Made by a program: the position numbers and the translations under genes | Notes under the pieces: model-generated | What the model was told of the DNA's origin: nothing | Databases searched by the model: none | What the model saw: the letters and a program-made list of their open reading frames with translations, nothing else | NCBI GenBank assembly: GCA_913057715.1 | Contig: CAJXOR010000002.1 | Coordinates: 1-64,000, forward strand | Length of the DNA stretch: 64,000 nt | Origin: an uncultured Moraxellaceae bacterium | Lineage (GTDB): Bacteria > Pseudomonadota > Gammaproteobacteria > Pseudomonadales > Moraxellaceae | Reading direction: 5' to 3' | Part shown: positions 41,612 through 51,476 of the stretch, piece after piece | Layout of the letters: each line of letters starts with the position of its first letter | Numbering within the stretch: position 1 is the stretch's first letter

Positions 41612-43702
41612 TCAATCCACAGGACGTATGGTTAAATCAGAGATCAACCGACCACCGGTCAACACAGCCCGGCCCAACGTTTGAGGGTTACCCAGTGGCC
41701 CAGCAGCAGATGCTGGGTAGAAGTTGATCTCTCCTACGCTAAACACTTGGTCTGGCTGGTTGTTTGGGTTGATGCGGATATCGTTGTAGAACCGGCCGCC
41801 ATCTTCAAGTATGTCGATGCGACCATCTGCAATTCTGACGCGGCCCGTTAACTTATCGAAACCTACCGTGCTGCTGTCGCTAGGCTCAACGATTTGCAGG
41901 AAGCTTGAGGCGTCTGGGTTTAAAGTCAGGTCGACCGCGTATCCGATGTAGTTTTCACCTGCAGCGTTGTTGGCTGGCAGCAGATCAAAGTTCAGCTGAC
42001 TCGCACTGATCCGGCCCCTGAGTGCAACGAGGGTGTCGTCTTGCGTGACAAAGCTGGTTGGTCCGCCCTGTAACGTGTTAGCAGTACTTGGAAGTGCTCC
42101 AGCGGCAATCTCGGTACTAAACACCACCAGGAACTGATTAAAGTTTACGTGGATACCTTGGTTGCTGATCCCTGCAACCCCTTGACCCATAGCCAGTAGG
42201 TCAATGTTTCGTAAGCCAAGATAGATGTCACCGACGTTATCGGTGATCAGTAAACTGGTGGTTTTGGTACCGTCTGAGTTAACCCCTTCAGTAGAGACAC
42301 CAAAACTCAAGTTTAAGCGATTATCAAACTGGATGTTGTTGCCTGTTTTAGCTGATACCAAGTTGCCAGCACCGGCACTTGAGACAGTCACGTTACCATT
42401 TAGGTTATAAATATTGGGTGAGATTCCAAAGCTGTTTGACGTCGGCGGCGGTGTATTGACCGTGTTGTTGGCGTTTGCGTTTAGAGTAAATTCAGCTGTT
42501 TGCGCGATACCCTGTAGCTCAAAGCCTCGATTTAAGATCGCCAATCGCTCGCCAGATGTCAGGTTTTGCACATAATCAGCTGGGTTGGCTAATTGGGTCG
42601 CGATATAAATACCGTTTAGCCGCGTGTTGCGAGCTTGCGCCAGCTCTGTTTGTGGCAAAGACAACTGATTGATGTTAACCAAGTTGATGTAGGTTGTGCC
42701 GAAACTAAAAGGAGCTCTGTCTTCATATGGATTGAAAGGCTTGATGTTAGAAAACCTCAGGCCATAACCGTTTGCACCCGCTTCAGACAAATCAAACGAG
42801 GTGGATTCTGTTAGCTCACCGCTCAAGCTGACTGCGATCCCTTTGCTACCGACCACTGACAAGGTTGGGTCTAGTAACTGAGCACCCGAAGTCGCGTTGG
42901 TACCGCGCAGGCTAAGCTTGGTGTTAACCACCTCTCCAGAAGCACCAATCCTGGCAATCCCGTTTGCGGTTGCTGAATCGTAAGTGTTGAAGTCAGTCCC
43001 AACGTTGCCTTTATGCAGCAGCGCCAACTGGATACCAGCGTCCGATCCGTTTGGGTTCAAGGTGATCGAGTCAGCATCCACAACAAAACCGCCCGCATCA
43101 TCGACATAGACGCTACCACGCAAGTCAACATCGAGTCGCAGATTACCCAGCACTAACTGGTTATTGATCGCGCCCGAGTTTTGGGTTTCAGTGATGAACA
43201 CATCTGCGTTGTCCAGTTTGAGCTTAATCTCAGCACTGCCCTGACGGTTTAAAAAACCGTTTGAAGTGTTGATGCTGAGCAGCGTATCTTCAGTGGTTTT
43301 GAAGGTAAAGCGGCCAAGGTTGGCTGGTGCCACTCCGTCAGTGGTGTTGTCCAGTGTTAGGGACTCCGCATCTATGGTGACCGCAGAAAGTCTAATCTCG
43401 GCTTGCAGGGCGGGCTGACCAGCTGCGTTGCTACCAGTTTGCAGCTGCAGGCTAGTGTTGATGCGACCGCCAGGTACGGCTGGAGCAACTTGGGCGTTGT
43501 TGATGTCAAGCACTCGGCCTGGCTCATCTTCATAACGTAGCCTGCCGATGTTAGCTGATGCAGCGCTTGCGGTTAGCATGATCCCGTCTTGGCCTGAGAT
43601 CTCCCCCAGAGCCTGATCATCGATGGACTGCATCGCATGACAACTTCCCGCTACAATCAGAGCAGCGAAGCCGTATAGGCAATTTGTGTATGTAGAGCTC
43701 AT
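41612..43702 (-). CDS. Exported DUF6160-like protein B, large beta-rich
   Basis: A 696-residue exported protein. The signal peptide ends SCHA (near residue 23), followed by MQSIDDQALGEISGQDGI, the shared GQ motif. The mature protein is rich in Asn, Thr, Ser and Gly with regular short beta-strand patterns (for example LRLDVDLRGSVYVDDAGG) and almost no Cys, as in surface or matrix proteins. ATG 43702 was preferred to 43720 because AAGGA lies nine bases before it and the signal peptide begins there. It sits between protein C (24 bases upstream) and protein A (94 bases downstream). No catalytic motif is visible. Confidence 0.8.
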   Translation of the reverse strand: MSSTYTNCLYGFAALIVAGSCHAMQSIDDQALGEISGQDGIMLTASAASANIGRLRYEDEPGRVLDINNAQVAPAVPGGRINTSLQLQTGSNAAGQPALQAEIRLSAVTIDAESLTLDNTTDGVAPANLGRFTFKTTEDTLLSINTSNGFLNRQGSAEIKLKLDNADVFITETQNSGAINNQLVLGNLRLDVDLRGSVYVDDAGGFVVDADSITLNPNGSDAGIQLALLHKGNVGTDFNTYDSATANGIARIGASGEVVNTKLSLRGTNATSGAQLLDPTLSVVGSKGIAVSLSGELTESTSFDLSEAGANGYGLRFSNIKPFNPYEDRAPFSFGTTYINLVNINQLSLPQTELAQARNTRLNGIYIATQLANPADYVQNLTSGERLAILNRGFELQGIAQTAEFTLNANANNTVNTPPPTSNSFGISPNIYNLNGNVTVSSAGAGNLVSAKTGNNIQFDNRLNLSFGVSTEGVNSDGTKTTSLLITDNVGDIYLGLRNIDLLAMGQGVAGISNQGIHVNFNQFLVVFSTEIAAGALPSTANTLQGGPTSFVTQDDTLVALRGRISASQLNFDLLPANNAAGENYIGYAVDLTLNPDASSFLQIVEPSDSSTVGFDKLTGRVRIADGRIDILEDGGRFYNDIRINPNNQPDQVFSVGEINFYPASAAGPLGNPQTLGRAVLTGGRLISDLTIRPVD

Positions 43703-43726
43703 AAGACAGATCCTTGTCATACTGGG

Positions 43727-44320
43727 CTATGGAGTAAAGTTAAAGATGGTTAGGCTACCGGTGACGTCTAAGTTGCCGTTGATGTCCAGACCGATAAACC
43801 CACGCTCGCGGCCCACATCAAAAGCGGTGACACCAGGGCCGGCCGCATAAGTTGTTCTGTTCAGATAGCCAGGCGTACCTGCAACATCTTGCTCAAAAGA
43901 CAGGGCGCTAAACCCTAAGTTACGGATACGGATAGGCGACATGGTGTTTGCAGCGACGTTACCACTGGCGACATTGTTAAAGGTCAACTTTAATCCGCTG
44001 TTACCCGTGCCACCAATATCGGTGGCTCCGTCGATACGCATACCCTCAAAAGCGATCTGTCCCTGCAGCCCCTTAAGCACCAGCCACTTGCCACTGCGGT
44101 TGTTAGGTGAAAAGGCCAATCGACAGTAAGCCAAGTCAGCACACTCAAAGTTACCAGTTTCAGGGTTTTGGTTAAGCTGCAAATTCAGATCAAGTTTCGC
44201 GCCCGCCTGGCCCGTTTGGTTAGATAAATCCTGCTCGCTGATCGGCTCAAGCGCCAAAGCACTCACAGAGATCACTGGCAAGAGCACAGATAAGATACTG
44301 GCTTTAATCAGTTTCAGCAT
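43727..44320 (-). CDS. Exported DUF6160-like protein C, small
   Basis: A 197-residue exported protein with a signal peptide to SALA (near residue 23). Then LEPISEQDLSNQTGQAG gives the shared motif, and a beta-rich body follows (LDLNLQLNQNPETGN...). It has one Cys pair (ECADLAYC, near residues 59-66) that could form a disulphide. Its ATG comes one base after the stop of protein D, and AGGAG lies nine bases upstream, so it is tightly coupled to D. It looks like a shortened relative of the other three. Function unknown. Confidence 0.8.
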   Translation of the reverse strand: MLKLIKASILSVLLPVISVSALALEPISEQDLSNQTGQAGAKLDLNLQLNQNPETGNFECADLAYCRLAFSPNNRSGKWLVLKGLQGQIAFEGMRIDGATDIGGTGNSGLKLTFNNVASGNVAANTMSPIRIRNLGFSALSFEQDVAGTPGYLNRTTYAAGPGVTAFDVGRERGFIGLDINGNLDVTGSLTIFNFTP

Positions 44321-44321
44321 A

Positions 44322-46127
44322 TTACTGCGCTCCTGTGGTGGAGAGCTTTAAGTGATTGATAGAGATACCGTCGATCACAGCTGAGCCTAGGTTATTGATA
44401 GGCGAAGTAGTGGAAGTTCGATAAGAAATATTTTGCGAATAAAGCGTTTGATTTCCACTGGGAGTGTAGTTGTCCAAAGGGCCCGCACCAAAGTTTATCC
44501 ATGCAATGTTGGGATTAACCGAGTTACGGTCCCAGTCTCCCTCTCTGTTGGTACCAAACAATGGCTCAGCAGCTCGCTCATATTGGCCATCGGTTCTAAG
44601 ATACTCCCAACCATCTGCACCAGGCCTTCTTCTGCGCTGGTACTCCGGATCACTGTAGTAGGGGTTTGCTGCATCAAAAGTTTTGGTCGTGGTTTGCAGT
44701 GAGCCAAATGACATGCCGTATGCGTCTTCACCTGAGTGTGCCGTGGTCTGGTTGGTCGCCGCGTTGTAGTTGGTGGAACCGATGGTGATGCTGCCGTGTG
44801 TGGCTGCTTCTCCGGCTGCGTTTTGACAGCGGTTAAAGTTACAGGTAGAGCCTGAGTAAACCACTCCACTATCGTTGAAACCAACCGAACCACGGCCAGT
44901 ATAAGTCTCGCCGGGATTAGGGGCATACTGCTGGTAGCGCTTAGTGAGAATATTTTGGATGTTGGGTACGCGTGCAAGCTCCAGTATCAAATTGTTACCG
45001 CTGTTATCGATGACCAGTGGCTGATAAAGCTGGCCCAGAGGCAAGTTTACGTTTAGGTTGTAAAGTTTCAATCCTTCAGATGAGTTAAACACCGGCGCTG
45101 CTCTGTTGCCGATTGCCGGCGTGGTTAGGTCATCAATGGTGTTAGGGCCAACTTGTGCTGAACCAATACTCAACACTGAGCTTGGGTTAACGCTCCAAGT
45201 GGTGGTTCCGGTTTGTGAGGATATACGGTCGCGAAACAAGTTTTTAAGCACCTTGCCTTCAGTAGCATTTGGATTGTTCAAGTTAATGCCTGGTGAGGTC
45301 AGACGTGTCACGGCGCTCAAGCCTGTTTTGTTGACGTTTGCACGAACTGTTTGGCCGTCACCACTGTTAAGTCGAACCATGGCGTTGATGCCGAGGGTGT
45401 TGTTATAGGCAGCGATTGGTGAATTTCCCAAGGTTTGAAAGAGTCTGAGGTTCGATCCGTTGATCGAGAATCCATCCCATACGGCGTTGAGTCTAAGGCG
45501 CTCAGTAAACTGGCCAGCAGCCCCATCGATAGAAGCCGGATTGCGCTTGAGTATGTCGGCATAAAAACCTGCTTTAAGGTTATAGGCCGACCTAACTGCA
45601 GAAGATGAAGATGAGTAATCGACTGTATTGAAGTCTGGCGCTTTTAGCTCAACGAAACTTAAATCGCTTGCCGTACCGTTAAAACTAGGCACACCAGTTT
45701 TAGTTTTTGCCGCCAACTGAAAAGGATTTGAACCCGTACCCCAGGACTCAATCGGACGACCAAAACGCGAATCAAGATCAGCGTTGGTGCGTGTAGCTCC
45801 CAGCTCTTTGTTGGACTGAGAGAGTGCCAAGCCGTATATATAAGTGTCAGCTTTAGTGTAGTTAGTAGCCGCAGCTGGAGCGATGTTGTTAGGCCCCACT
45901 GGGATCAGGCGGACATAACCAGTGTCTGGTGTACCGTCTTCACCGTTAAAACGAATACTAAAATCTTCAGGCAAAAAGGCAATCGCCTGACCTGAAGACT
46001 CAGACATCTCTTCATCGCCCATCGCCTCTAAAGCATGAGCCTGAAAACCAACCGTGAACATAGCCAGTGTCAGGGCGCTAAGCACAGGGAGTTTGAAGTC
46101 GGGCGTACGAGTCCAGTGAACAGTCAT
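44322..46127 (-). CDS. Exported DUF6160-like protein D, first gene of operon
   Basis: A 601-residue exported protein. The signal peptide (LPVLSALTLAMFTVGFQAHA, ending near residue 32) leads to LEAMGDEEMSESSGQAIAF, the shared motif. The mature part is Asn/Thr/Gly/Tyr-rich with a Cys pair (STCNFNRCQ, near residue 430). It contains FSIRFNGEDGTPDTGYVRLIPVG and other beta-type blocks, with no catalytic motif seen. AAAGGA lies about nine bases before the ATG. As the first gene it is preceded by a 448-base gap that must hold the operon promoter. Differences in length and sequence among the four proteins suggest distinct subunits of one surface structure, but that is inference. Confidence 0.8.
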   Translation of the reverse strand: MTVHWTRTPDFKLPVLSALTLAMFTVGFQAHALEAMGDEEMSESSGQAIAFLPEDFSIRFNGEDGTPDTGYVRLIPVGPNNIAPAAATNYTKADTYIYGLALSQSNKELGATRTNADLDSRFGRPIESWGTGSNPFQLAAKTKTGVPSFNGTASDLSFVELKAPDFNTVDYSSSSSAVRSAYNLKAGFYADILKRNPASIDGAAGQFTERLRLNAVWDGFSINGSNLRLFQTLGNSPIAAYNNTLGINAMVRLNSGDGQTVRANVNKTGLSAVTRLTSPGINLNNPNATEGKVLKNLFRDRISSQTGTTTWSVNPSSVLSIGSAQVGPNTIDDLTTPAIGNRAAPVFNSSEGLKLYNLNVNLPLGQLYQPLVIDNSGNNLILELARVPNIQNILTKRYQQYAPNPGETYTGRGSVGFNDSGVVYSGSTCNFNRCQNAAGEAATHGSITIGSTNYNAATNQTTAHSGEDAYGMSFGSLQTTTKTFDAANPYYSDPEYQRRRRPGADGWEYLRTDGQYERAAEPLFGTNREGDWDRNSVNPNIAWINFGAGPLDNYTPSGNQTLYSQNISYRTSTTSPINNLGSAVIDGISINHLKLSTTGAQ

Positions 46128-46575
46128 CTGCGTAATCCTTTACTTGCCGTATCCACTTACAGGAACCAGTCCTTTGAAGATCAGGGCGTCAGTGATGTGT
46201 TGATGATCGGGTCGATCCAAATCCATGAGATCAAAACCCAATAAGCTAAGAAACTATAGCAAAGCCCGGGGTGAGTACAAAGACGAACCGATAAGCGTGA
46301 CGTTTTGTAGACAATCAATGAAACTCAATCAGATTTTATTGAAAAATACCTAAAAATCAGTCATTTATATGGCTATGCGACATCACGACTTCACCCGCTT
46401 ATCCTTAAAAAATTCAGCATCAGTGCTTTTAAGATTCGAACCCTGAACTACGCGGGGTGTCAGTCAAAAGCGATAAGCCCTGCGAGTGGGCATATTGCTG
46501 GCCCGGCAGTAACACAAAACAGTTTTAGCGGCTGGCCAGCTGAGTTAGCATCGTCAATTTGATCGAGGCCAAACC
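46128..46575. other. 448-base divergent gap, no gene seen
   Basis: This gap lies between the four-gene exported-protein operon (minus) and yaaA (plus) and must contain both promoters. An AT-rich stretch lies at 46310-46380. Nothing else was recognised. Confidence 0.4.
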
Positions 46576-47352
46576 ATGTTGTACTGCCTGCTCTCCCCTG
46601 CTAAAAAACTCGACATGGAAAGCTCATCGCCGATCAGTGATCACTCTACTCCAGCTCTGCTGGCTCAGACTGAGCCACTGATTGAGCGGGTAAAAAACCT
46701 GACGAAAGACGAGATCGGGGAGCTGATGAAGCTGAGCGACAACTTAAGCGAGCTCAACTTTGCCCGTTACGCGCAATTGGTTAAAAAGCCAAATCTGCAA
46801 AATGCCAAAGCAGCAATCTTCAGTTTTAAAGGCGACGTCTACCAAAGTTTTCTGGCTGACACCCTCACTCATGATCAGATCCACTACGCCAATCAGCACG
46901 TTGGGATCTTGTCGGGTTTGTACGGACTGCTCAGGCCGCTGGATCTGATGCAGGCTTACCGCCTTGAGATGGGGACGCGGCTTGATACGGCGCGCGGGGA
47001 GAACCTGTATGACTTTTGGGGCAGCGCAATCACCGATCAGATCAACCAGCAGATAGAGGCTAACCAGATCACCACCGTCGTCAATCTGGCCTCTCAAGAG
47101 TACTCAAAAGCGGTTGATCTTAAGTCTTTAAGCGCTCCCGTGGTGACGCCGGTATTTAAAGAGATCAGCGATGGCAAAGCTAAGGTTTTGGGCCTATATG
47201 CGAAGCGAGCTCGCGGCGCGATGGCTCGTTTTGTGGTCACCGATCAGGTGGCAAATGCCAACGGTTTAAGGGACTTCAACTGGCAGGGCTACCGCTTCGA
47301 TGAAGCACTCTCAAGCCCCAAGGAGCTGGTGTTTACTCGTCCCAAACCGTAA
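46576..47352 (+). CDS. yaaA: Peroxide stress protein YaaA (DUF328)
   Basis: YaaA limits free iron and DNA damage during hydrogen peroxide stress in E. coli and binds DNA. The family start MLYCLLSPAKKLD is present. It is followed by LMKLSDNLSELNFAR, AIFSFKGDVYQSF (near 94), LSGLYGLLRPLDLMQAYRLEMGTRL (split near 115-140), NLASQEYSKAVD and GLYAKRARGAMARF. 258 residues is the standard length. It lies alone, divergent from the exported-protein operon. No OxyR site was looked for in detail. Confidence 0.96.
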   Translation: MLYCLLSPAKKLDMESSSPISDHSTPALLAQTEPLIERVKNLTKDEIGELMKLSDNLSELNFARYAQLVKKPNLQNAKAAIFSFKGDVYQSFLADTLTHDQIHYANQHVGILSGLYGLLRPLDLMQAYRLEMGTRLDTARGENLYDFWGSAITDQINQQIEANQITTVVNLASQEYSKAVDLKSLSAPVVTPVFKEISDGKAKVLGLYAKRARGAMARFVVTDQVANANGLRDFNWQGYRFDEALSSPKELVFTRPKP

Positions 47353-47500
47353 TTTGGGATCACACTCAGGGCAAGTTGTGGACTCTGACTTGGGCGGTAC
47401 CCAGTAGCTGCCCAAGCGCTCATCGCACAGGCGATGACTTAATTGAGGTGGCTTGATTAAGGCCGCCTAGTTTGAAGGCTTCTTTATTTTGACGGATTCT

Positions 47501-49033
47501 TTAAAAAGTCACTTCCTCTAAACTCTCAACCGCCTCAGTCGTGGTGCGCAGCACCTCCTCTATGGTGGTGACTCCCGCGATCACTTTGCTCAGACCATCG
47601 AAGCGGATGCTGTTTGTCTGCTCTCGCGCGAGCTGCTCAAGCGTGTGCTCGGCGCTGCTGCTGTGAATATGGCGCGCCAGCGTATCGTTGATCTGAATCA
47701 CCTCGTAGATCGCGGTTCGACCCCGGTACCCCAGCTGATTGCACTCGGCGCACCCCATTGCAACCGGCTGCATGGCGGGTGCTTTGATCCCTTCGCGCTC
47801 AAACAGCTGTTTTTGCGCGGCGTCGGTAGGCGACTCGCTCTTGCAGTGAACACAGAGCACTCGCACCAAGCGCTGCGCCACCATACCGATCAGTGAGCCC
47901 GACAACAAAAAGGGCTCGATCCCCATGTCTCGCAGCCGCGTGATCGCACCGATCGCGGTGTTGGTGTGCAAGGTTGAGATCACTAAGTGCCCGGTGAGTG
48001 AGGCTTGTACGGCGATCTGCGCGGTTTCCAGATCACGGATCTCACCAACCATGACCACATCGGGATCTTGGCGGAGCATGGCCCTCAAAGATCGGGCAAA
48101 TGTCATCTCTACTTTGGGGTTAACCTGGGTTTGAGAGATCCCGTCTATCTGATACTCAATCGGATCTTCAGCCGTCATGATGTTGCGCTTGCCGTCGTTT
48201 AGCTCAGACAAGCTGGCATAAAGGGTGGTGGTTTTACCCGAACCGGTAGGTCCGGTGACCAGCAAAATCCCGTGCGGTCGGTGGATCAGTGATTGAAGTC
48301 CGGTTAAGTCGACGGGCTTGAGCCCCAGTTTATGCAGGCTAAGGCGGCCATTTTGCTTATCGAGCAGACGCATGACCACGCGCTCACCAAAGCTTGAGGG
48401 CAAGGTCGATACCCGCACGTCGATCTCCCGGCCAGCAAGCTTAAGCGAGATCCGGCCGTCTTGCGGCACGCGCTTCTCAGCGATGTCCAGACGCGCCAAA
48501 ACCTTGATGCGAGACACCAAGAGTGGGGCGAGCGCGCGCTTAGGACTGATCACTTCGCGCAGCTCACCGTCCACGCGAAACCTCACCGCCAGACGCCTCT
48601 CAAAAGTCTCTATGTGGATATCGGAGGCCTGCAAGCGGATCGCCTCACCCAAAAGCGCGTTGATCAAGCGCACGATCGGCGCGTCACCCTCTTGATCCAT
48701 GAGATCTTCAGATTCAGGCACCTGATCGGCAAGCTCAAGCAGATCAGGGTGATCCTCGATCCCGTCGGCGACCTGCTGAGATGCGCTACCGGTGTCGCCC
48801 GCAAAGTGGGCTGAGAGTTTTTGCTGAAACTCCTCTGCGCTCAGCTCCTCAAGCGCCAAATCAGACGCCGCGCCGCTACCCATCATGCGCTTCACCTCGC
48901 CAATCGCGCTGAGCGGCGAGTCAGCCGTGATCCACAGGCGAGCGCCAGAGGTGGCATCGCCTGAGATCGGCGGCGCCAGCAGTACTTGGTGGCGCTTAGC
49001 AAAACTATAGGGGAGCGTAGGCAACTGATTCAT
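47501..49033 (-). CDS. gspE: Type II secretion system ATPase GspE
   Basis: GspE is the cytoplasmic hexameric ATPase that powers pseudopilus growth in type II secretion. The N-terminal N1E domain (to about residue 110) is followed by an acidic linker and the N2E domain with DAPIVRLINALLGEAIRLQASDIHIE. Walker A is GPTGSGKTTT (near 268). The Asp box, Walker B and His box (TGHLVISTLHTN) follow. The tetracysteine zinc site is CVHCK...CAECNQLGYRGR (near 395-440). ATG 49033 gives MNQLPTLPYSFAKRH and the normal 510 residues. The frame is open to 49168 without family similarity. gspF and the pseudopilins are not next to it, so the system is split over the chromosome. Confidence 0.95.
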   Translation of the reverse strand: MNQLPTLPYSFAKRHQVLLAPPISGDATSGARLWITADSPLSAIGEVKRMMGSGAASDLALEELSAEEFQQKLSAHFAGDTGSASQQVADGIEDHPDLLELADQVPESEDLMDQEGDAPIVRLINALLGEAIRLQASDIHIETFERRLAVRFRVDGELREVISPKRALAPLLVSRIKVLARLDIAEKRVPQDGRISLKLAGREIDVRVSTLPSSFGERVVMRLLDKQNGRLSLHKLGLKPVDLTGLQSLIHRPHGILLVTGPTGSGKTTTLYASLSELNDGKRNIMTAEDPIEYQIDGISQTQVNPKVEMTFARSLRAMLRQDPDVVMVGEIRDLETAQIAVQASLTGHLVISTLHTNTAIGAITRLRDMGIEPFLLSGSLIGMVAQRLVRVLCVHCKSESPTDAAQKQLFEREGIKAPAMQPVAMGCAECNQLGYRGRTAIYEVIQINDTLARHIHSSSAEHTLEQLAREQTNSIRFDGLSKVIAGVTTIEEVLRTTTEAVESLEEVTF

Positions 49034-49167
49034 GGGCGTAAAGCTTGAGATTTGAATTAAAGAGTAACTTTTTTTGTGGCATATGGGCAGCGGTTTGAGA
49101 CTAAGTGACTGTAATATTGAGCGAATATTGGACAACTCAGATCTTGCGCACCGGCACGCCAAAACCA

Positions 49168-49191
49168 AAAAGAGCGCTCATGCGCTCTTTT
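49168..49191 (-). terminator. Intrinsic terminator of hpf
   Basis: AAAAGAGCGC (49168-49177) pairs with GCGCTCTTTT (49182-49191). On the minus strand T continues. Confidence 0.9.
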
Positions 49192-49226
49192 AATCTTTCG
49201 TCTCACTTGGGTTTAAACCTGCTGGA

Positions 49227-49592
49227 TCATGCAAGCAGCTTCGGCTCTGGCGCGAAACGCGACGCTTTAGCTCTCACTTTTTTATTGATCTTGTTGTTGA
49301 GCTTACGAATCTTGCGATCTAGTTTTTGCGCCATCGCAGCAATCGAGCCATACATGTCATCGCCGCTTGCCTGAACAAAGATTTCTTTTCCCGGTACCCG
49401 GAGGAGCGCTTCAGCCACATGAGAGTGGTGACCCTTGTGGGTTTTTTCGGTGTGATGGTTATCGACTGACAGCATCACCTTCATGCTGTTGATGTGATCG
49501 TAGTGTCTTAAAACCTTGGCCATTTTCTCGTTTACACTGTTTTGGATCGCCTCAGTGATGCTGATGTGGTGACCCTGAATACTGATATGCAT
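49227..49592 (-). CDS. hpf: Ribosome hibernation promoting factor, short form
   Basis: HPF binds the decoding centre of the 30S subunit and helps form inactive 100S ribosomes in stationary phase. The 121-residue protein shows MHISIQGHHISITEAIQNSVNEK (family N-terminus), HTEKTHKGHHSHVAEALL, and DMYGSIAAMAQKLDRKIRKLNNK near residues 75-97. It lacks the long-form C-terminal dimerisation domain. ATG 49592 has AGGAGG six bases upstream. rpoN lies about 260 bases upstream on the same strand, the usual rpoN-hpf order. Confidence 0.95.
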   Translation of the reverse strand: MHISIQGHHISITEAIQNSVNEKMAKVLRHYDHINSMKVMLSVDNHHTEKTHKGHHSHVAEALLRVPGKEIFVQASGDDMYGSIAAMAQKLDRKIRKLNNKINKKVRAKASRFAPEPKLLA

Positions 49593-49852
49593 AAGTAACC
49601 TCCTGATGTATCGGCGCAAGCAAAGCGCATAGCGCCAGTGGCCAGATTTATCAATAGGGAGGTTGCCGAGACAGGATCAAGAACTGATTAAAATCATGGA
49701 CTTATAAGCCTAAAACACTCAGCAAGTAACTCCTTTAATCTCTCGTGACCACCCCTTAAAAGAACCATATCGAGGCAGCTAAAGCAAGCTAAAAATGACC
49801 ACTTGCAAAGCTAAAAACTGGTTGAGTCAGCAGAGCCGGCACTTAGCCTTAT

Positions 49853-51289
49853 TTAAATCACCTTTTTACGGTCGGTTGACGAGCTGATTCCCATCGACTC
49901 ACGATATTTGGCCACGGTGCGTCTGGCTACCTCGATGTTACGCTCAGCTAGCATCGCAGTCAGCCTACTGTCAGAGAGCGGATTTTTGGGATCTTCGGCG
50001 CCGATCAACTCTTTGATGTTGGCGCTGATCGCGGTCGATGAGCACTCCTGCCCCGTACTACCGGTCACGTGACTTGAAAAGAAGTACTTAAGCTCATAAA
50101 GACCACGAGGGGTTAGCATGGTTTTGGCCGTGGTGATGCGGGATACCGTGGACTCGTGCAGTCCAACCTGATCAGCGATCTCGCGAAGTATCAGCGGCTT
50201 CATGAAGGCCTCACCCTGCTCCAAAAACTGCTTCTGCGCCTCCACGATTGCAGACGCCACCAGCACCACACTGCGGTTACGCTCAATCACGCTGCGCATG
50301 AACTGTTTCGCCTCACTGTAGTTGTTTTTTAGAAACTGCTGATCTGGTGTGTCTTTTTGACGATCAATCATCTGCACATAAACTTGGCAAAACCCAACTC
50401 GAGGCAAGGTGTCTGGATTTAAAAAAACCCGATACTGATCCTTAAGACCTGTCACGATAACGTCTGGCGGAGGGACTGACCCTGAATCACTCACCCCGAT
50501 ACCCGGCTCAGGATCAAGCTGACGCAGCACCGCTATCGCGGTCTTGACCTGCTCCAGACTTAGCTGTGTGACTTTTTGCAGCCTACGAATATCTTGGGAG
50601 CTTAGGTGCTCATGAGCACCAACTAAAGCCAGCGCCCATATTTTGGCGTCACTGTCAATTTCAAGTGCCCCAAGCTCCAGCTGCAAGCGCAAACACTCAG
50701 GTAGGTCGCGGGCACCTACTCCAGCCGGATCACAGTGTTGTATTAACTTAAGTACCACGAGAACTTCGTCTTCATCTATCTGGATATCTGTCATCCGAAG
50801 GTTGAGCGACTCTACGATCTCGTGGATCTCTGTCGCCAGATAACCCCGATCATCAATCGAGTCGATCAACTCAGCGCAAATCTGTTGATCGGTGGCGCTA
50901 AGCGGACGGGTGCTCATTTGCTCAAGCAGGCGACTGCGCAGATCGACTTGGGCAGCTCCATAAAATTCAGTTGACTCATCCCCAAGCGATCCACTACCTG
51001 AGGTGTGATCCGGATAAATCTGAGACCAGTCGGCATCGACGCCTAAATCATCGGGGAGTAGCTGTGTGTCGCCCAGTTCATAATCGACAGACTCAATTTC
51101 GGACTCTCCATCATCGGGTTCAGAATCACCTCCTTCTTCAGGAAGCTCCAACAGCGGATTGATCTCGATCATCTGCTGAATCTGCGCGCTTAGCTCCAGA
51201 TTGGACATCTGCAGCATCCTGATTGCTTGCTGCAACTGTGGCGTCATGGCTAGGGATTGACCCAGTCCGACACCCAAACCCATTTTCAT
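49853..51289 (-). CDS. rpoN: RNA polymerase sigma-54 factor
   Basis: RpoN directs RNA polymerase to -24/-12 promoters and needs enhancer-binding ATPases. Region I (residues 1-50, GLGQSLAMTPQLQQAIRMLQMSNLEL) is complete. An acidic region II (about 50-110) follows, then the core-binding and helix-turn-helix domains. The RpoN box VARRTVAKYRESMGI near residues 453-467 is intact. In relatives this factor controls pilA and nitrogen genes. hpf follows downstream. I found no convincing sigma-54 promoter inside the window. Confidence 0.97.
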   Translation of the reverse strand: MKMGLGVGLGQSLAMTPQLQQAIRMLQMSNLELSAQIQQMIEINPLLELPEEGGDSEPDDGESEIESVDYELGDTQLLPDDLGVDADWSQIYPDHTSGSGSLGDESTEFYGAAQVDLRSRLLEQMSTRPLSATDQQICAELIDSIDDRGYLATEIHEIVESLNLRMTDIQIDEDEVLVVLKLIQHCDPAGVGARDLPECLRLQLELGALEIDSDAKIWALALVGAHEHLSSQDIRRLQKVTQLSLEQVKTAIAVLRQLDPEPGIGVSDSGSVPPPDVIVTGLKDQYRVFLNPDTLPRVGFCQVYVQMIDRQKDTPDQQFLKNNYSEAKQFMRSVIERNRSVVLVASAIVEAQKQFLEQGEAFMKPLILREIADQVGLHESTVSRITTAKTMLTPRGLYELKYFFSSHVTGSTGQECSSTAISANIKELIGAEDPKNPLSDSRLTAMLAERNIEVARRTVAKYRESMGISSSTDRKKVI

Positions 51290-51423
51290 GCAGTAACCTG
51301 ATTAAGCGGTGAAACCAAATCGTATCAAAACTTTGCGGATGATCTACAAGTAAAATGACCAAAATCAGCAATAATTGTGCCAATTTAAGTATCTCACCGT
51401 TTTTTCAGCCAGTTTTTCAGGGT

Positions 51424-51451
51424 GTGACTGAGATGTGATTTAAGTCATAAT
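51424..51451 (+). promoter_or_regulatory. Candidate promoter of the mlaA-like gene
   Basis: GTGACT (51424-51429) and CATAAT (51446-51451) are separated by 16 bases, and AAGGATAAG precedes the ATG at 51477. The -35 is weak. Confidence 0.35.
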
Positions 51452-51476
51452 CATCAAAAATGAAAGGATAAGCTTC

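Noticed and set aside
44495..44977. 160-residue open frame
   Set aside because: Out-of-frame shadow of exported protein D; Thr/Pro-rich composition is what the shifted codons of D give.
46430..46460. GATTCGAACCCTGAA resembling a tRNA T-loop on the minus strand
   Set aside because: The flanking bases do not form the five-base T stem and no acceptor or anticodon stem can be drawn.
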